In this document: positions 1 to 11,391 of the stretch, piece by piece
How positions within the stretch are numbered: the first letter of the stretch is position 1
Layout: the number at the start of each line of letters is the position of its first letter
Source: Paraniabella ginsengisoli
GTDB taxonomy: Bacteria > Bacteroidota > Bacteroidia > Chitinophagales > Chitinophagaceae
Direction: 5' to 3'
Assembly (NCBI RefSeq): GCF_022513635.1
Contig: NZ_JAKWBL010000001.1
Location: forward strand, 868,001-932,000
Length of the DNA stretch: 64,000 bases
Notes under the pieces: generated by a model
Databases searched by the model: none
What the model was told of the DNA's origin: nothing
The model's input: the letters and a program-made list of their open reading frames with translations, nothing else
Program-made: the position numbers and the translations under genes

Positions 1-18
1 GATCTATAAAAACAGGCT

Positions 19-3000
19 ATGAATTTATTAAAGTCAAAATTGAGCGAAATGAGATTATCTTATCTGACATTTATATTAATATTGGTTTGCAGCCTGTGTA
101 ATGATGCGAACGCCCAAAACGATCAGACCATTACGGTAAAAGGCCGTGTAATCGATAAAGATGTTCTGACGGGTAAAGCAAATGTGACCATATCTTCCGG
201 AACACCGCCCAAAGCGATAGGCGTAACAGATGACAATGGGAACTTTTCGGTAAATATAGCTTTAGGAAGCAGGCTGACTTTTAGCCATGCTGGCTACAGT
301 CAGAATTTTCGTGTTATAACCGCCTCAGACAGTACGCTTGAGGTATTACTTGAACGTTCTGCCGGAAGTTCAATGCAGGAAGTAAGAGTAGAAGGATATC
401 GTAACAAGAACAGGGATGTTGCCACCGGATCAAGTGCTACTGTAAGTGGTAAAGCTTTGCAGGATGTACCTGTATCTAACGTAGTGGAATTACTACAAGG
501 TAAAGTTGCTGGTCTTGATGTTCAAAATAATAACGGCTCTCCTGGTGGAATGGGTTCTATTAACCTGCGTGGTTCTTCCAGCATTAGTATAAGCTCCGAT
601 GGTTTTTTAACGCCAACCTCTCCGTTATTTGTGGTAGATGGTGTACCTATTGATGTAAATGGTGGATACGAATACGGCTTCCAAAGTAGTGGCCCAGGTA
701 TTAGCCCCATTGCACTTATACCGCCTGAAGATATTGAGAAAGTTGACGTATTGCGCGATGCCTCTGCTACTGCTCAATATGGCTCTCGTGCGGCCTATGG
801 TGTAATTATTATTACTACTAAACGTGGTTTGTCTAAAACGCCTATTGTACAGTATAGCGGACAATTCTTTACCAAAACGCCACCAAGGTTACGGTCGGTA
901 GTTGGGGGTTTGGAAGAGCGTATGAGAAGGGTTAATGCTATTTTGGAATATGATTCTTCTCTGGCCTCGGCGATGGCATTGATCAATGTAAATCCCGCTT
1001 TGTCGGATAGTTTAAATCCATACTATAATAATTCAACTGATTGGCAGGATCTGTTTTATCGTACAACGTTCAACCAAACACATAACATTCAGGTATATGG
1101 CGGTGATCGCAATTTCAACTATAAAACAAATATTGGCTATTATTGAAGACGGAATTATTCAAAATACCGGATTTAAGCGCTATACTTTAAGTATGAATGC
1201 GCTTTACCAGCCCACAGAAAAGTTCAGGGCGCAAATAGACTTGCGGGGAACTTTGGGACAGCGTCAATCCGGAAGTAGCTCAAATCTAACACAAGATGAG
1301 TTGAATACTGCGATACGATCTTCATCTTTATTACCTGCATCTATTTATTCAGGAACGGGATCTATATTTAATTTTGATGCTGTAAGAAGCAATAACAAAT
1401 CAGCCAATATATCAGGTTCGTTAGATCTGCAATGGCAGTTTATACCTGGTCTTACTGCCAGAAATAATTTCAGTTATAATTTCAATTCGGGAACAGAAGA
1501 TGTGTTTATTCCTTCTTATGTTAATAACAATAATGCTGAAGGAACAACACAGTATGACAGGCGATATGTATTGAATAACAGGACTGGCCTGGATTATGTA
1601 CACAAGTTTGGAGAGTATTTCCTCTTCTCATCCGGAGCATTTACTGAAATAAGTGCAGAAGGATTCAGGGCAAACCGCAATGTATTAGTTGGCTTCCCTA
1701 ATGATGATATTGAAGGCCCCATCGGTTATAATCCTCAATTTTCGCTGGGTGGGGTTTTAAACAATCTTGCTGATAAACGCTTACATGGTTATGGTGGGTA
1801 TGCCACGTTTAACTGGGACACGAGGTATATTATCGACTTTAACTACCGCAGAGATGCCACTTCAAATAACGGTGCTAATGCTGGTTACACAGTAAATCCG
1901 GCCATCAGCGGCCGCTGGAATTTTGGAAAAGAAAAATTCGTTTACGAAAATGTAGACTGGATAAAATTTGGTGCTTTCAGAGTAAGCTGGGGTAAAAATA
2001 TTACACCTACCGGCAGCATCTTCGATGTATATGGTAAATACGTTGTTGGACAACAATATAATAATAACCCAACTGTATTTCTTGATTTGGGAAGAGTACC
2101 TAACACAGGGTTCTTACCTCAAACCAAAACCTCTACCAACTTTGGTGTAGAGCTGGGTCTTTTTGATCAGAACAGGGTTGAAATAAACTATGATACTTAT
2201 TATGAAACTGCCGATAACGAACCTAGAGAAATTCCGTTACCTAATACAAGTGGGTTTCAGAATCTCGTAACCAACGAAATCAGCACAGCAAAATTCGGGC
2301 ATGAGTTATCGTTGACCCTGAGAATATTTAAAAATGAAAATCCTGTTCAATGGACGTTGAACACTGTTGGGTCGCTTAACAGAAGGGTAGTTACCAGGTT
2401 GCCAAACGGTGTAAGAGAATTTATATTTGAGATTCCTGATGGCGGTGTAAACGTACCGGTAGTTTATCGGATTGGCCGCGATCTTTCACCATTGCTTTAT
2501 TACAACCAGGGTGTATATGCAAGCACGGGCGATGTACCGGTAAATCCTTCTACTGGTTTGCGCCAGCAACTTGGTAACCAAAGTTTTTATTTTCAGGGAG
2601 GAGATCCTAAATGGGTTGATGTAAATGGAGACTATGTAATTGATGAAAGGGATCTGTTGCCGTTAGGTAATCCGTTTCAAGGGCCACGGGTGGTATCACT
2701 TCCAACGTTCAGTGGAATGGTTTTACACTTACCACACAGGTAAACTATACCCTTGTGCGGGATGTATTAAATGCAGCAGCTGCCAGCGATTTATCAAATT
2801 TCTCCGGGAATATTTTTGGAGGTACTGCACTGCCACCTATTGAGGATTATAATTATTGGAAACCAGATGCTGTGGGTAGCTATAACGGAACTGTTGGGGC
2901 CGTTTATCCTAATCCTTTTGATTTCAGAAGAGCAGGTGTTTTACAGCCTTTCCGTACCAACCAGTCTTTATTTCTGGAAGATGGTTCCTACTGGAAAATC

Positions 3001-3213
3001 AGCCAGATAACATTCGCATATAATTTTAACAGAAATCTGATTAAAAGATTAAGTATGTCTTCTGCCCGCCTTGCATTTACGGCTGCCAATGTGTACACTT
3101 TTTCCAAGTACTCTGGTCCCGATCCTGAGTTGGTATCAGCATTAGGCCGTGATAACTCTAACGGTTATCCCAATGCCCGCACGTACTCAATGTCACTAAA
3201 TGTTCAATTTTAA
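19..3213 (+). CDS. SusC-like TonB-dependent outer-membrane transporter (two frameshifts)
   Basis: This is a SusC/RagA-family TonB-dependent transporter that imports oligomers across the outer membrane with a SusD lipoprotein. Visible in order: a signal peptide ending near DANAQ, a carboxypeptidase-regulatory-like domain (ITVKGRVID), a plug domain (LRGSSSIS, FVVDGVPID, DVLRDASATAQYGSRAAYG) and a long barrel ending in MSLNVQF with the usual C-terminal aromatic. The reading frame breaks near 1145 and near 2688. Joining the frames gives GYY-EDGIIQNTGF and PRGGITSNVQWNGF, both typical of the family. The second break fits one lost G in a G run. Start 49 (MRLSYLTF) is an alternative that would give a cleaner signal peptide. 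The family is certain; the substrate is not visible. Confidence 0.93.
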
Positions 3214-3276
3214 AAATGATGTTTATTATGAAATAGCTATTATACCTAATACCAAAAGAATAGTTGTTTCAAGCTA

Positions 3277-3319
3277 TTCCATCTGACCAATAAAATCAAT
3301 AAAAAAATAACAGATGAAA
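3277..3319 (+). promoter_or_regulatory. Leader hairpin overlapping the susD-like start codon
   Basis: TTCCATCTG at 3277-3285 can pair with CAGATGAAA at 3311-3319: six base pairs, one mismatch, then two more. The right arm contains the ATG at 3314. A near-identical leader sits before the gene at 7396. A role in hiding the start codon is inference; the stem is short and its loop is long (25 nt). Confidence 0.35.
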
Positions 3320-4871
3320 CGTTTAATATATTTCTTTACAGCAGCATTTTTAATCGCATCAACAAGCGGTTGTAAAAAATTTCTGAATGTAGATCCACCG
3401 AGTGATCTATCTGGTAATAACTTTTGGCAAACCTTAAAGGATGTAGAAAATTTCACCAACGGTAATTACGAGTTGTTTAGGCAGGCTACCACACGTCCGA
3501 ATATGCAGGCTGGGGCAGGAACAGATGAATATCCGTATTTACCTTTTGCAGGAGAGCTTAGAGGGGTATGGTAAAAGAAAATACGGAGCTTGGTTGGGGG
3601 CGTGGTTATATAGCTGATCTTGCTAATAATAACATTCGTCGCTTTGTGGATCTTAACTATAGTGGAAATAACTGGCGTACCATCTTTAACCACGTTCGGT
3701 TTACACAATGGGACAGGTATTATCGTGTAATAGCTGCGGCTAATATTGCGGTGGACAGAATTGGAGATGTTCCCGACCCGGCACTTACGGGTGAATTGAA
3801 AGCTGCCTACACAGGAGAAGCAGTTTTTATAAGAAACTTAGCTTACTTTTTTATGGTGCGCCAGTTTGGGGATGTCGCTTACTATACGGAACCCTATTTT
3901 GCCAAACCTTTAAAACGAGCGCCCATGGCCGACGTGCTTAGAGGCTGCATCGCCGACATGAAGGAATATTATAAAGGAATGCCCTGGACTTATGATGATC
4001 CCTTTTACGTTGGTATCAGAGGTATGAGAGGCGCGGCTATTGCCTTAATGATGGAAATGAATTTATGGCTGGCAGGTTTTGATATCCCTAATAGCCAGCT
4101 GTACTACAACGATGTAATAGAATTAGCTAACGAGGCAAGAAATGAAAATGGAGGAGCTTATCAATTGCTTCCTATTGAAAGGTATATTGAAATTTTTAAA
4201 GGAAGAAGCAGCGAAAACTTATTTGGTATTCCGCAAAACAGAAATTATGGTGAACGCTTTGGTTGGAGTGATTTCTTTGACCAGGTGAAATACGATCCTT
4301 TAAATCCAAATACGGCAAGTATTCCCTACATGAGCTACACCGGAGATTTTATGAGAGCTTTGTATCCTGAAGGTGAAGCAGATCAGCGCTTACAGCTTTG
4401 GTTTAATCCTGCCACTGCCTATAATGCAAACAGAACTTTCCAAATGAAGAAGTTCCTGGTAACGGCAGATCCTAACTCAATCGATTTTAATGATCGCAAC
4501 GATGCTACGCAGTGTGTTTATCGGTACCCGGATATTTTTTAATGCAGGCAGAAGCGTATGCTGCATTGGGCAACGATGGTGCGGCTAAAGAAACAGCTAA
4601 CATTATACGCAACAGGGCGAAAGCCTCTCCGCTAACCCAGACCGGAGAAGAATTAAAAGAACAAATATTTTTAGAACGGGCCCGCGAATTTATCGGCGAG
4701 GGGCATTATTGGTTCGATTGTGTAAGAAGCAGGAGAGTAATAGATCTTTCATATAAATTTTGCTATCATACTACTGTAGAAAATTTTAGAGCAGGAGCGT
4801 GGACATGGCCGATACATAGAGATGCATTGATCAATAATCCTGAAATGACTCTGAATAACTATTGGGAATAA
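3314..4871 (+). CDS. SusD-like (RagB) nutrient-binding outer-membrane lipoprotein (two frameshifts)
   Basis: This is the surface lipoprotein partner of the SusC-like gene 100 bp upstream. The N-terminus has a lipoprotein signal with lipobox cysteine (STSGCKKFLNVDPP), the classic SusD start. TPR-like helices follow (AAYTGEAVFIRNLAYFFMVRQFGDV), and near the end there is the family's LMQAEAYAALG segment and the C-terminal LFLERAREFIGEGHYWFDCVR-like region. Frames break near 3571 (a G lost, restoring RGVWVKEN) and near 4540 (a T lost from a T6 run, restoring YPDIFLMQAEAY). It is about 520 aa once rejoined, a normal length. Confidence 0.93.
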
Positions 4872-4923
4872 TAACTATAACACGGAGAATTATTGTTAGC
4901 AAATGAAGCATAAAAATATACTG

Positions 4924-5636
4924 ATGAATAAAAAAATTCAGCTATTAACGTTACCCTTATTAATAATCAGCTTGCTGTTGGGGGCGTGTAAAAAGGATTA
5001 CTTTAATGATACCGGTGTTAAAGACGACAAATTTAATGGCACCGTACTGGACTATCTTAAATCAAAGCCACAGTATTTTGATTCTTTGGTGAAGATCATT
5101 GACTACGCCGGAATGACGGAGGCTTTTCAAAATGAAGAGGTGACCTTTTTTGCTCCTGCCGATTCCTGCCTTAGGCGCACTTATTTAATATGTAACACAA
5201 GGTTAAATGAGTTGGGCAGACCACCGCTTACAAGATATCAGCAGATAAAACCATCTGTGTGGCGCGAGGCTTTATCCAGGTATTTGTTTAAAGGGGCACG
5301 GTCTTTAACCGACTTTCCTCAATTAGACCCTGAAAATATGGCGGCCTATCCGGGTCAAATTTATAATTCTTACGATGAGCAGATTATGAATATTGGTTCC
5401 ATTTATAATGCGGGTGGGGGTGTGCCTTATGCAGGTTATCGACAGTTGATGTTGTCTTATATCCCATCGCCATCTTCTGCCAGGGATTTTCAAACATGGA
5501 CACCTACGTTAGCGGCATCAGTAAACATACATCCTTCAAACGGGTATGTACATGTTCTACAGTATCCTTTTCATTTTTTGGTTTTGATCCGGATAAATTT
5601 TTTGAAACTGCAAATTCAGCAGGCATAGATAACTAA
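4924..5636 (+). CDS. Fasciclin (FAS1) domain lipoprotein
   Basis: A lipoprotein signal (LLIISLLLGACKKDY) is followed by a FAS1-like domain. Recognisable parts are GTVLDYLKSKPQYFDSLVKII, VTFFAPADSCL and the terminal NGYVHVLQYPFHFFGFDP. A lost T near 5575 misframes the end; with it restored the protein ends SAGIDN at the TAA at 5634-5636, which overlaps the next ATG. FAS1 lipoproteins commonly accompany SusC/D pairs in Chitinophagaceae-type loci. The role is probably surface adhesion or binding, which is inference. Start 4903 (MKHKNILM) is possible; 4924 (MNKKIQLL) gives a more usual signal peptide. Confidence 0.8.
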
Positions 5637-5665
5637 TGATATTTATCATCATCATTTTAATTAGC

Positions 5666-7311
5666 ATGATACAACTTAAAAATAAAATAGCTGCTTACTG
5701 TTTATTGTTAGCGGTACTTTCTGCCGGAGCTTTATCCTGTACGAAGAATGTTGTGAGTGAAGATCCACTTTATACAACTTCTCCTGAGGGATTAATAGAT
5801 TTTGAAGATGTACCACCTACGCCTTCTATAGCTGCAGAAGGTTCCGTTGTTACCTTAAAAGTAAACGGGCTGGAAGGGAAGGAAGGCGACTTTCGCTTTT
5901 ATATCAATCAAACTCCGGCTGATGTAGTGTCTGTATCAGCAGATGAAGTAAGTATAAGAATCCCTATTACAGCCAGTACGGGTAGCTGCGCTATAGAAAT
6001 AAACGGTCAGTTTTATTTCGGACCCATTATCGACATTAGGGGAAGTTAAATATCGATCCAACCTTTAACACAACTACCAGTGTTGCAGATGGCCCTATTC
6101 TTGGAATAGAGCCAAGGCGCTTAGGAGGATATTTAATTTATGGTGCATTTAGAAATTATGAGAATAAAGCTAGTTCTTTAGCTGCCATAACCGGCCTTAC
6201 ATTTATAAATAATAATGGAGGTTTGCTTACTAATGGTGCTAGCGGTACTGGATTGAGACCTGTATTCAATATCGGAACAGTTGGCTTGAACGGAGTTGTT
6301 ACTTCAGCTTTTATTAACGCCGATGATAAAATAATTGCTGGTGGTGTTTTCAGCTCCGTTAATTCAAGAGGAAATATAAGCAACATTACGAGGTTTCATG
6401 ATAATGGTATGTTAGATACCACAGCTTTCGATATTGCCGGCGACGGTTCGCTACCTACTGCCATAGGACCGTCGTTCAACGGCGGATTTACCGGTGCTGT
6501 AAACAAACTCTATAATACATCTGCCGGTGTAGTAGCGATAGGTAACTATACGGATTATAATAGTATTTTATATGAAAGATCAACTTCAGAAAGCCCCTAC
6601 ATCGATAAAATAAGAATTAGCCAGATTGCACGATTAAATGTGAATGGTGGAATTGATTCCTCTTTTAATCTGAATGTAGGTTTGAGGCCGGTACAGGGTT
6701 ATACATCTGCCAACGGATATGTTTTCGATGGTGTGGAAACGCCGGGAAACAAATTATTGTTGATAGGGAATTTTACAACATTTGAAAACCAGTCTGCTGG
6801 CCGTATCGTACGTATTGATTTGGCAACAGGCAGGCGCGATCCATCATTTGCCGCAGCAGGAGCAAATGGTAGCATTAATAAAATCACCTATAACAGTACT
6901 ACACACAAGTTATTGCTAACGGGTACTTTCACCAGCTATAACGGACAGGCGGCTAATGGTATTGTGATGATAGATGAGAATGGTAATGTAGATAACACAT
7001 TCAATTTTAAACCTGTTGAAGGTGGTATACCCAATTTTGCAGGCCAATTAAATGATGGTAAAATTATGGTGTCCGGTACATTTAATAAATACGACGGCAT
7101 TGTGCGTCCGGGATTTATGGTACTCAATCCTGATGGCAGCCTGGCTGTGGGCTACAATAACATCGGGTATTTTGATGGAGTTGTGAATGACTTTATTGAG
7201 TTTCCAAGTGATACCGACCCCACCATCACCTATGTAATGCTTGTAGGTTCCTTTTTTAGATATGATAGTAAAGATGTTGGGAATATTGTCAAAATCAGAT
7301 TTCAGAATTAA
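5666..7311 (+). CDS. Lipoprotein with IPT/TIG-like domain and DUF5122-type beta-propeller (DUF5008-like)
   Basis: The lipoprotein signal is MIQLKNKIAAYCLLLAV...SCTKN. Residues of about 40-125 form an Ig/TIG-like domain (VTLKVNGLEGKEGDFRFYIN). The rest is built of repeats of the DUF5122 type, for example KIIAGGVFSSVN, LLLIGNFTTFENQ, LLLTGTFTSYNGQ and KIMVSGTFNKYDG, each followed by a phrase like NVNGGIDSSFN. The frame breaks near 6042 at GGGG; adding one G restores DIRGKLNIDPTFN. It is probably a surface glycan-binding or structural partner of the Sus-type complex (inference from context). The start at 5666 is chosen over 5636 because it places a normal signal peptide first. Confidence 0.75.
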
Positions 7312-7360
7312 TAGCTCTTCAGCTTAGTATATAGACTATTTCAAGATTGAATATTCGTAA

Positions 7361-7401
7361 TTCCATCTGACCATAAAAAGTATAAAAATAAACAGATGAA
7401 A
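7361..7401 (+). promoter_or_regulatory. Leader hairpin overlapping the start codon (second copy)
   Basis: TTCCATCTGACCA at 7361-7373 repeats the leader found at 3277. Its CATCTG pairs with CAGATG at 7393-7398, which holds the ATG at 7396. The spacer is 23 nt and A-rich. The repetition is seen directly; translational control is inference. Confidence 0.35.
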
Positions 7402-9143
7402 AATAAATTTTTAGGCGGCATTGTTACATCACTCCTTTCAGGGCTGTTGATATTGTCTGCTTGTAATAAATCAGTACAAAGCGATTTAGGAGGAGAAGGA
7501 GATGCTGATACGACTGTTATAAAAAATAAAGTGTTATTTATAATGATCGATGGTGCTGTAGGCGACGAAGTAAGAAAAGTGCAGGCACCTACGTTGGTAA
7601 ATATGGCAGATAATGCAATATTTTCGTGGGATGCGCTTAGCGACTATGAAAACAATGCTAACGGCAATTATCTAACCTGGGCTAACCTACTTACCGGTAC
7701 AGGCGCTGATAAACATGGCGTAACTGGCAATAGTTTCAGCGATAACAATTTTTCAGAATATCCAACCATTTTTACACGCATTAAAAATGCCAGGCCCGAT
7801 ATTAAGACCGCTGCTTTTACTGCAACAAAAGTGCTGGGTGATAATCTTACTGCTGATGCCAACGTGAAGCAATCTTTTGACAATAATGACGATGCGGTAA
7901 AAGGCGCCGCAATTACGGAGCTATCTGCAGCTTCATCTGCTGATCTCGTAATGGTACAGTTTCATAATGTAGAAACAGTGGGCGCGGCTGGCGGCTATTT
8001 AGCATCAAATACTGATTATAAAAATGCAGTATTAGCGGTAGACGCTCAAATAAAAGAGATGATGGATGCAATTGCTGCCAGGCCAACCTACTTGAAAGAA
8101 AACTGGCTTATAATGATTTGTTCTAATAAAGGAAACAATACACCCTTTGTGCCAAGCGCAGGTGAAATTTGGTCCGCGTTTAAAGATGGCCGTCATAATA
8201 CAATGTTTTTGGCCTACAACTTTACACCCATTCCTAATTTCAGAATTCAAAGTGCAGCTAAGCCCACCGTGATACCATATATAGGAACTGCACCTTTATA
8301 TAACGGAACTCAAGCCGATAATCGAAGAGCTACTCTTGAAAATAACAGTACGTTAGGGAATATTGGAGCTACTGGTAGTTTTACCATACAATGTAAAGTG
8401 AAAGTTCCCGTTGGTAATTATTACTATCCTGCTATATTGGGTAAAAGAGCTGGATTCTCTAATGGAGTTCCGGTTGGGTGTTCTTCTTAGAAGGGGATTA
8501 CTGGATGATTAATTTCGGACATGAAAGTGGTAGTGGAAATGCACAATTAGCTGGTACAAAAGTATCCGATAATCAGTGGCATACACTCACTGCTACCATT
8601 AATCAGGTAGATGCTAATACTCGTAACGTTTATGTGTTTACTGATGGAGTGCGCTCGGCCAGCCCCATTAATATAGCGAGTCGCGGTAACCTTAATTCTC
8701 CTCGGCCATTTAATGTAGGCAATCTTATATCAAGTAATGGTGAGATTAATGCCGACTATTTTGTAACAGATATACGGTTTTATAATACAGCTTTACCAGA
8801 TGCTTATATACAGGCTAATTACTGTAGAACTGATATTCCTGAAGACGGATATAAAACAAACTTGATGGGATTTTGGCCGTCAAATGTAGTTGAGCCTGAT
8901 GGTAAGACTATCAAAGATCAAAGCGGTGGTAACAATCATCTGACAATACAGTCTTACAACCCTGGCATTTTTAATGATGTCAGTACTAAAGTTTGTCCCC
9001 CTATTGTAGACGCAGTTTATCGTTCCGTTCCTAATTCAGTGGATGTAGCCATGCAGGTGTACCAATGGTTAGGTATACTTACGCCACCGTCATGGAAACT
9101 AGATGGTAAAACATGGGTACCTCAATATATTAATGTACGATAA
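7396..9143 (+). CDS. Alkaline-phosphatase-fold / LamG (DUF4983-type) lipoprotein, copy 1
   Basis: The lipoprotein signal ends LILSACNKS. Residues of about 45-260 resemble the nucleotide pyrophosphatase/phosphodiesterase branch of the alkaline phosphatase superfamily: VLFIMIDGAVGDEV, the TWANLLTGTGADKHGVTGN segment with the expected nucleophile threonine, and YKNAVLAVDAQIKEMMDAI. The C-terminal half, from ATLENNSTLGNIG onward, looks like a LamG/concanavalin-like domain with the end pattern LMGFWPSN. The frame breaks near 8475 (a G lost; PVG-VFFLEGDYW). The usual SDHG metal-binding motif is replaced by CSNKGN, so catalysis is doubtful. A paralogue lies at 11392. Confidence 0.7.
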
Positions 9144-9162
9144 CGGGTCTTGTAAAAAAAAA

Positions 9163-9200
9163 TCGCAGCGGAGCTGCAACCTAAAAAGTATACAGATGAA
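9163..9200 (+). repeat. Palindromic leader repeat TCGCAGCGnAGCTGCAA, copy A
   Basis: The 17-mer TCGCAGCGGAGCTGCAA at 9163-9179 contains the inverted arms GCAGC and GCTGC. It is followed at 9192 by ACAGATGAA. The same arrangement recurs 105 bp later at 9268 and again at 23134. This copy is followed by an in-frame ATG at 9196, which leads into the M60 gene, so it looks like a duplicated leader. Confidence 0.6.
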
Positions 9201-9267
9201 ACAAAGCATAATAAATGTTTCTCGCATAGGAGAATGTATAAGCGTAGTTCCATCCTACCAAGAAAAA

Positions 9268-9305
9268 TCGCAGCGAAGCTGCAAACTAAAAAATATACGG
9301 ATGAA
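9268..9305 (+). repeat. Palindromic leader repeat TCGCAGCGnAGCTGCAA, copy B
   Basis: TCGCAGCGAAGCTGCAA at 9268-9284 differs from copy A only at the variable base. It is followed by ACTAAAAAATATACGGATGAA, matching copy A closely. The GGATG holding the ATG at 9301 can pair with CATCC at 9251-9255, a parallel to the leader hairpins at 3277 and 7361. Confidence 0.6.
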
Positions 9306-11352
9306 TAAAAGTTTGTTATCCCTATTAGCAGGTTGTGCCACTTTAATGCTGGTACTGTCTGCCTGCAACAGAGACCGGGATTTTGGCATTGACGATGGTT
9401 TTCCCGGCGACGGGGAAGGCACATCAGGCGTAACGGTGGATACCAGTGTAAAGAATGTCGACGCAAGTAAATATGCAAAAGCCCGAATATTTCCCGGACT
9501 TGTTTGCAGCAACGAGCCAAGGCTTAATAATGTCACCGTTAATATGAACTTTAAATATTTCCCGGCCGACAAAGAGCAATTAAGAATTTCGCAGCCTCCA
9601 ATTATTTTAAATAGTATAGGAAATCCTGTGGGGCCTATTACAAGTACTGGCTTATATGCTGCACCTGGTGAGCTGCTAATAATTGATGTGCCTGTTGGGA
9701 TGAACTCTTTATTAGTTCAGATTGGTGCGTGGACCTACGATGCATCGGCTGTTCAAAATTCGCAGCGCGATCCGGTTATTTTTTCAAGAACAAGCCTCTC
9801 GCCGGGCCGCAATTACCTGCGCAATTTATATGGCGGACCTGTATATATTATTCCTCAAACGCCTATGGATAACCCGGTGCCGGTTACATTCAGCAATGTA
9901 GTGAAGATGCCTGATTATATTTATGGGCAAACCAGCGAAGCCGATTTTCAGGCAGCTATAAGAAGCTCCTGTACGCCATGGTTGGAGCTTCGTAGCGAGA
10001 ATATCATTTTCACATTACCGCGACAATTTTTTATTGATAGAAATGTTACAAATTTAGACGGCTTGATGAAGCAATGGAACGATGCCATAAAATTTGATTA
10101 TTATGAATGGGAAGGCTTGAAGGAAGTTTTAGGACCTGGCGATGATCCTGTAGATCAGGCACCTCTATTACCATGGAGGGTAGTTCAGGATATTACTTTG
10201 CCGCCTGGTGCGGGTGGCGTTTCGGGGTATCCGTTTCGCGCCCAATATGGTTATGGATGGTTTGATGAATTTACGGACCATGAATATCTTGAAAATGCTG
10301 CAAGCTGGGGAACCTTCCACGAGATAGGACACAATAATCAGCAGGGCCAATACTGGAGCTGGGGAACTTTAGGTGAAACAACATGTAACTTGTTTATATT
10401 TAAAAACGCAAAACGACTTGGCGTTTATCCCGCAAAGCATACGTTTCCGGTAGATGACCTTGCAGGAAAAATTACTCCTGCGGTGACTTGGGCTATGTCT
10501 GCTATTGGTACAAGAAATTTTGATGGCTCGGATGCAGCGATTAACGATCCCTTTGCAAGGCTGACTCCGTTTCTTCAAATATTTAATAAAATACCTGCCA
10601 ACTGGGGCTACAACGGGCAGCCATGGGGTTGGGATTTTATGCCCTACCTGTATAAAAGAACCCGGCGTGCGGTACGTATTTCTACCAGCGACCAGCAAAA
10701 AAGAGATTTTTTCTTTGAAGCCATTTGTGATTATACGAAAACGAATTGGCAACCATTTTTTCAACAATGGGGAATTGCTGTGAGTGCTAATTTAACTGCA
10801 AGAATGAATGCGCAGTATCAACCTATGCCTCAAAAAATATGGGAGTATAACCCTATTACTCAAACTGGTGGAGATGCACCCAACGTGGTTCCATTAGTAA
10901 GAACCAATTGGGTGATTACCGGTAGTTCGGAAGAAACTTCAGGTGAAGGTGCTACCAATGGCAGGCTTACTACATTAAAGGATGGTGACTTTACAACATT
11001 CTGGCATTCCAACTGGTCAGGAAGTTCACCAGAACCTCCCCATTTTATTTCTGTTGATATGCAGACAAGTCAGGATGTTATCGCATTTCAATTGGCACAG
11101 CGACAAAATGGAACGGGAACCAGCCGTGCAGTTAGAACAGTTATTGTAGAAACCAGTAACAATGGAACAGACTGGACTACTGTATCGGGAAGCCCCTTTA
11201 CTTTGCAGAATATTCAGGGCTTACAAACGCTACTGTTACCTGCACCAGTTTCTGCACGTTATTTTAAAATTACAATTCCCAACAGGGCTGCAATTTTTGA
11301 TGGTGATAAGTTTGCTGCGTTCAGTGAAATAGGGGCTGCTAAACTACCATAA
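9301..11352 (+). CDS. M60-family (enhancin-like) zinc metalloprotease lipoprotein with C-terminal F5/8C domain
   Basis: The lipoprotein signal is LAGCATLMLVLSACNRD. The central region carries the gluzincin motif HEIGH at about residue 340 (TFHEIGHNNQQGQYW), with a downstream glutamate in GTLGETTCNLF, as in peptidase M60. The last 150 residues or so (NWVITGSSEETSGEG, DGDFTTFWHSNW, ARYFKITIPN) form an F5/8-type-C galactose-binding-like domain. M60 enzymes cleave O-glycosylated proteins such as mucins (family knowledge). Uninterrupted, about 683 aa. The open frame extends up to 9103, but 9301 gives the signal peptide. It suggests that the locus targets glycoproteins (inference). Confidence 0.87.
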   Translation: MNKSLLSLLAGCATLMLVLSACNRDRDFGIDDGFPGDGEGTSGVTVDTSVKNVDASKYAKARIFPGLVCSNEPRLNNVTVNMNFKYFPADKEQLRISQPPIILNSIGNPVGPITSTGLYAAPGELLIIDVPVGMNSLLVQIGAWTYDASAVQNSQRDPVIFSRTSLSPGRNYLRNLYGGPVYIIPQTPMDNPVPVTFSNVVKMPDYIYGQTSEADFQAAIRSSCTPWLELRSENIIFTLPRQFFIDRNVTNLDGLMKQWNDAIKFDYYEWEGLKEVLGPGDDPVDQAPLLPWRVVQDITLPPGAGGVSGYPFRAQYGYGWFDEFTDHEYLENAASWGTFHEIGHNNQQGQYWSWGTLGETTCNLFIFKNAKRLGVYPAKHTFPVDDLAGKITPAVTWAMSAIGTRNFDGSDAAINDPFARLTPFLQIFNKIPANWGYNGQPWGWDFMPYLYKRTRRAVRISTSDQQKRDFFFEAICDYTKTNWQPFFQQWGIAVSANLTARMNAQYQPMPQKIWEYNPITQTGGDAPNVVPLVRTNWVITGSSEETSGEGATNGRLTTLKDGDFTTFWHSNWSGSSPEPPHFISVDMQTSQDVIAFQLAQRQNGTGTSRAVRTVIVETSNNGTDWTTVSGSPFTLQNIQGLQTLLLPAPVSARYFKITIPNRAAIFDGDKFAAFSEIGAAKLP

Positions 11353-11391
11353 GTATCCAAGTTTATCAATCTGTCTAAAAAATGAAATAAG

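Noticed and set aside
9103..9300. M60 protease starting at 9103
   Set aside because: The upstream extension overlaps the previous gene and carries the leader repeats. The lipoprotein signal starts at 9301.
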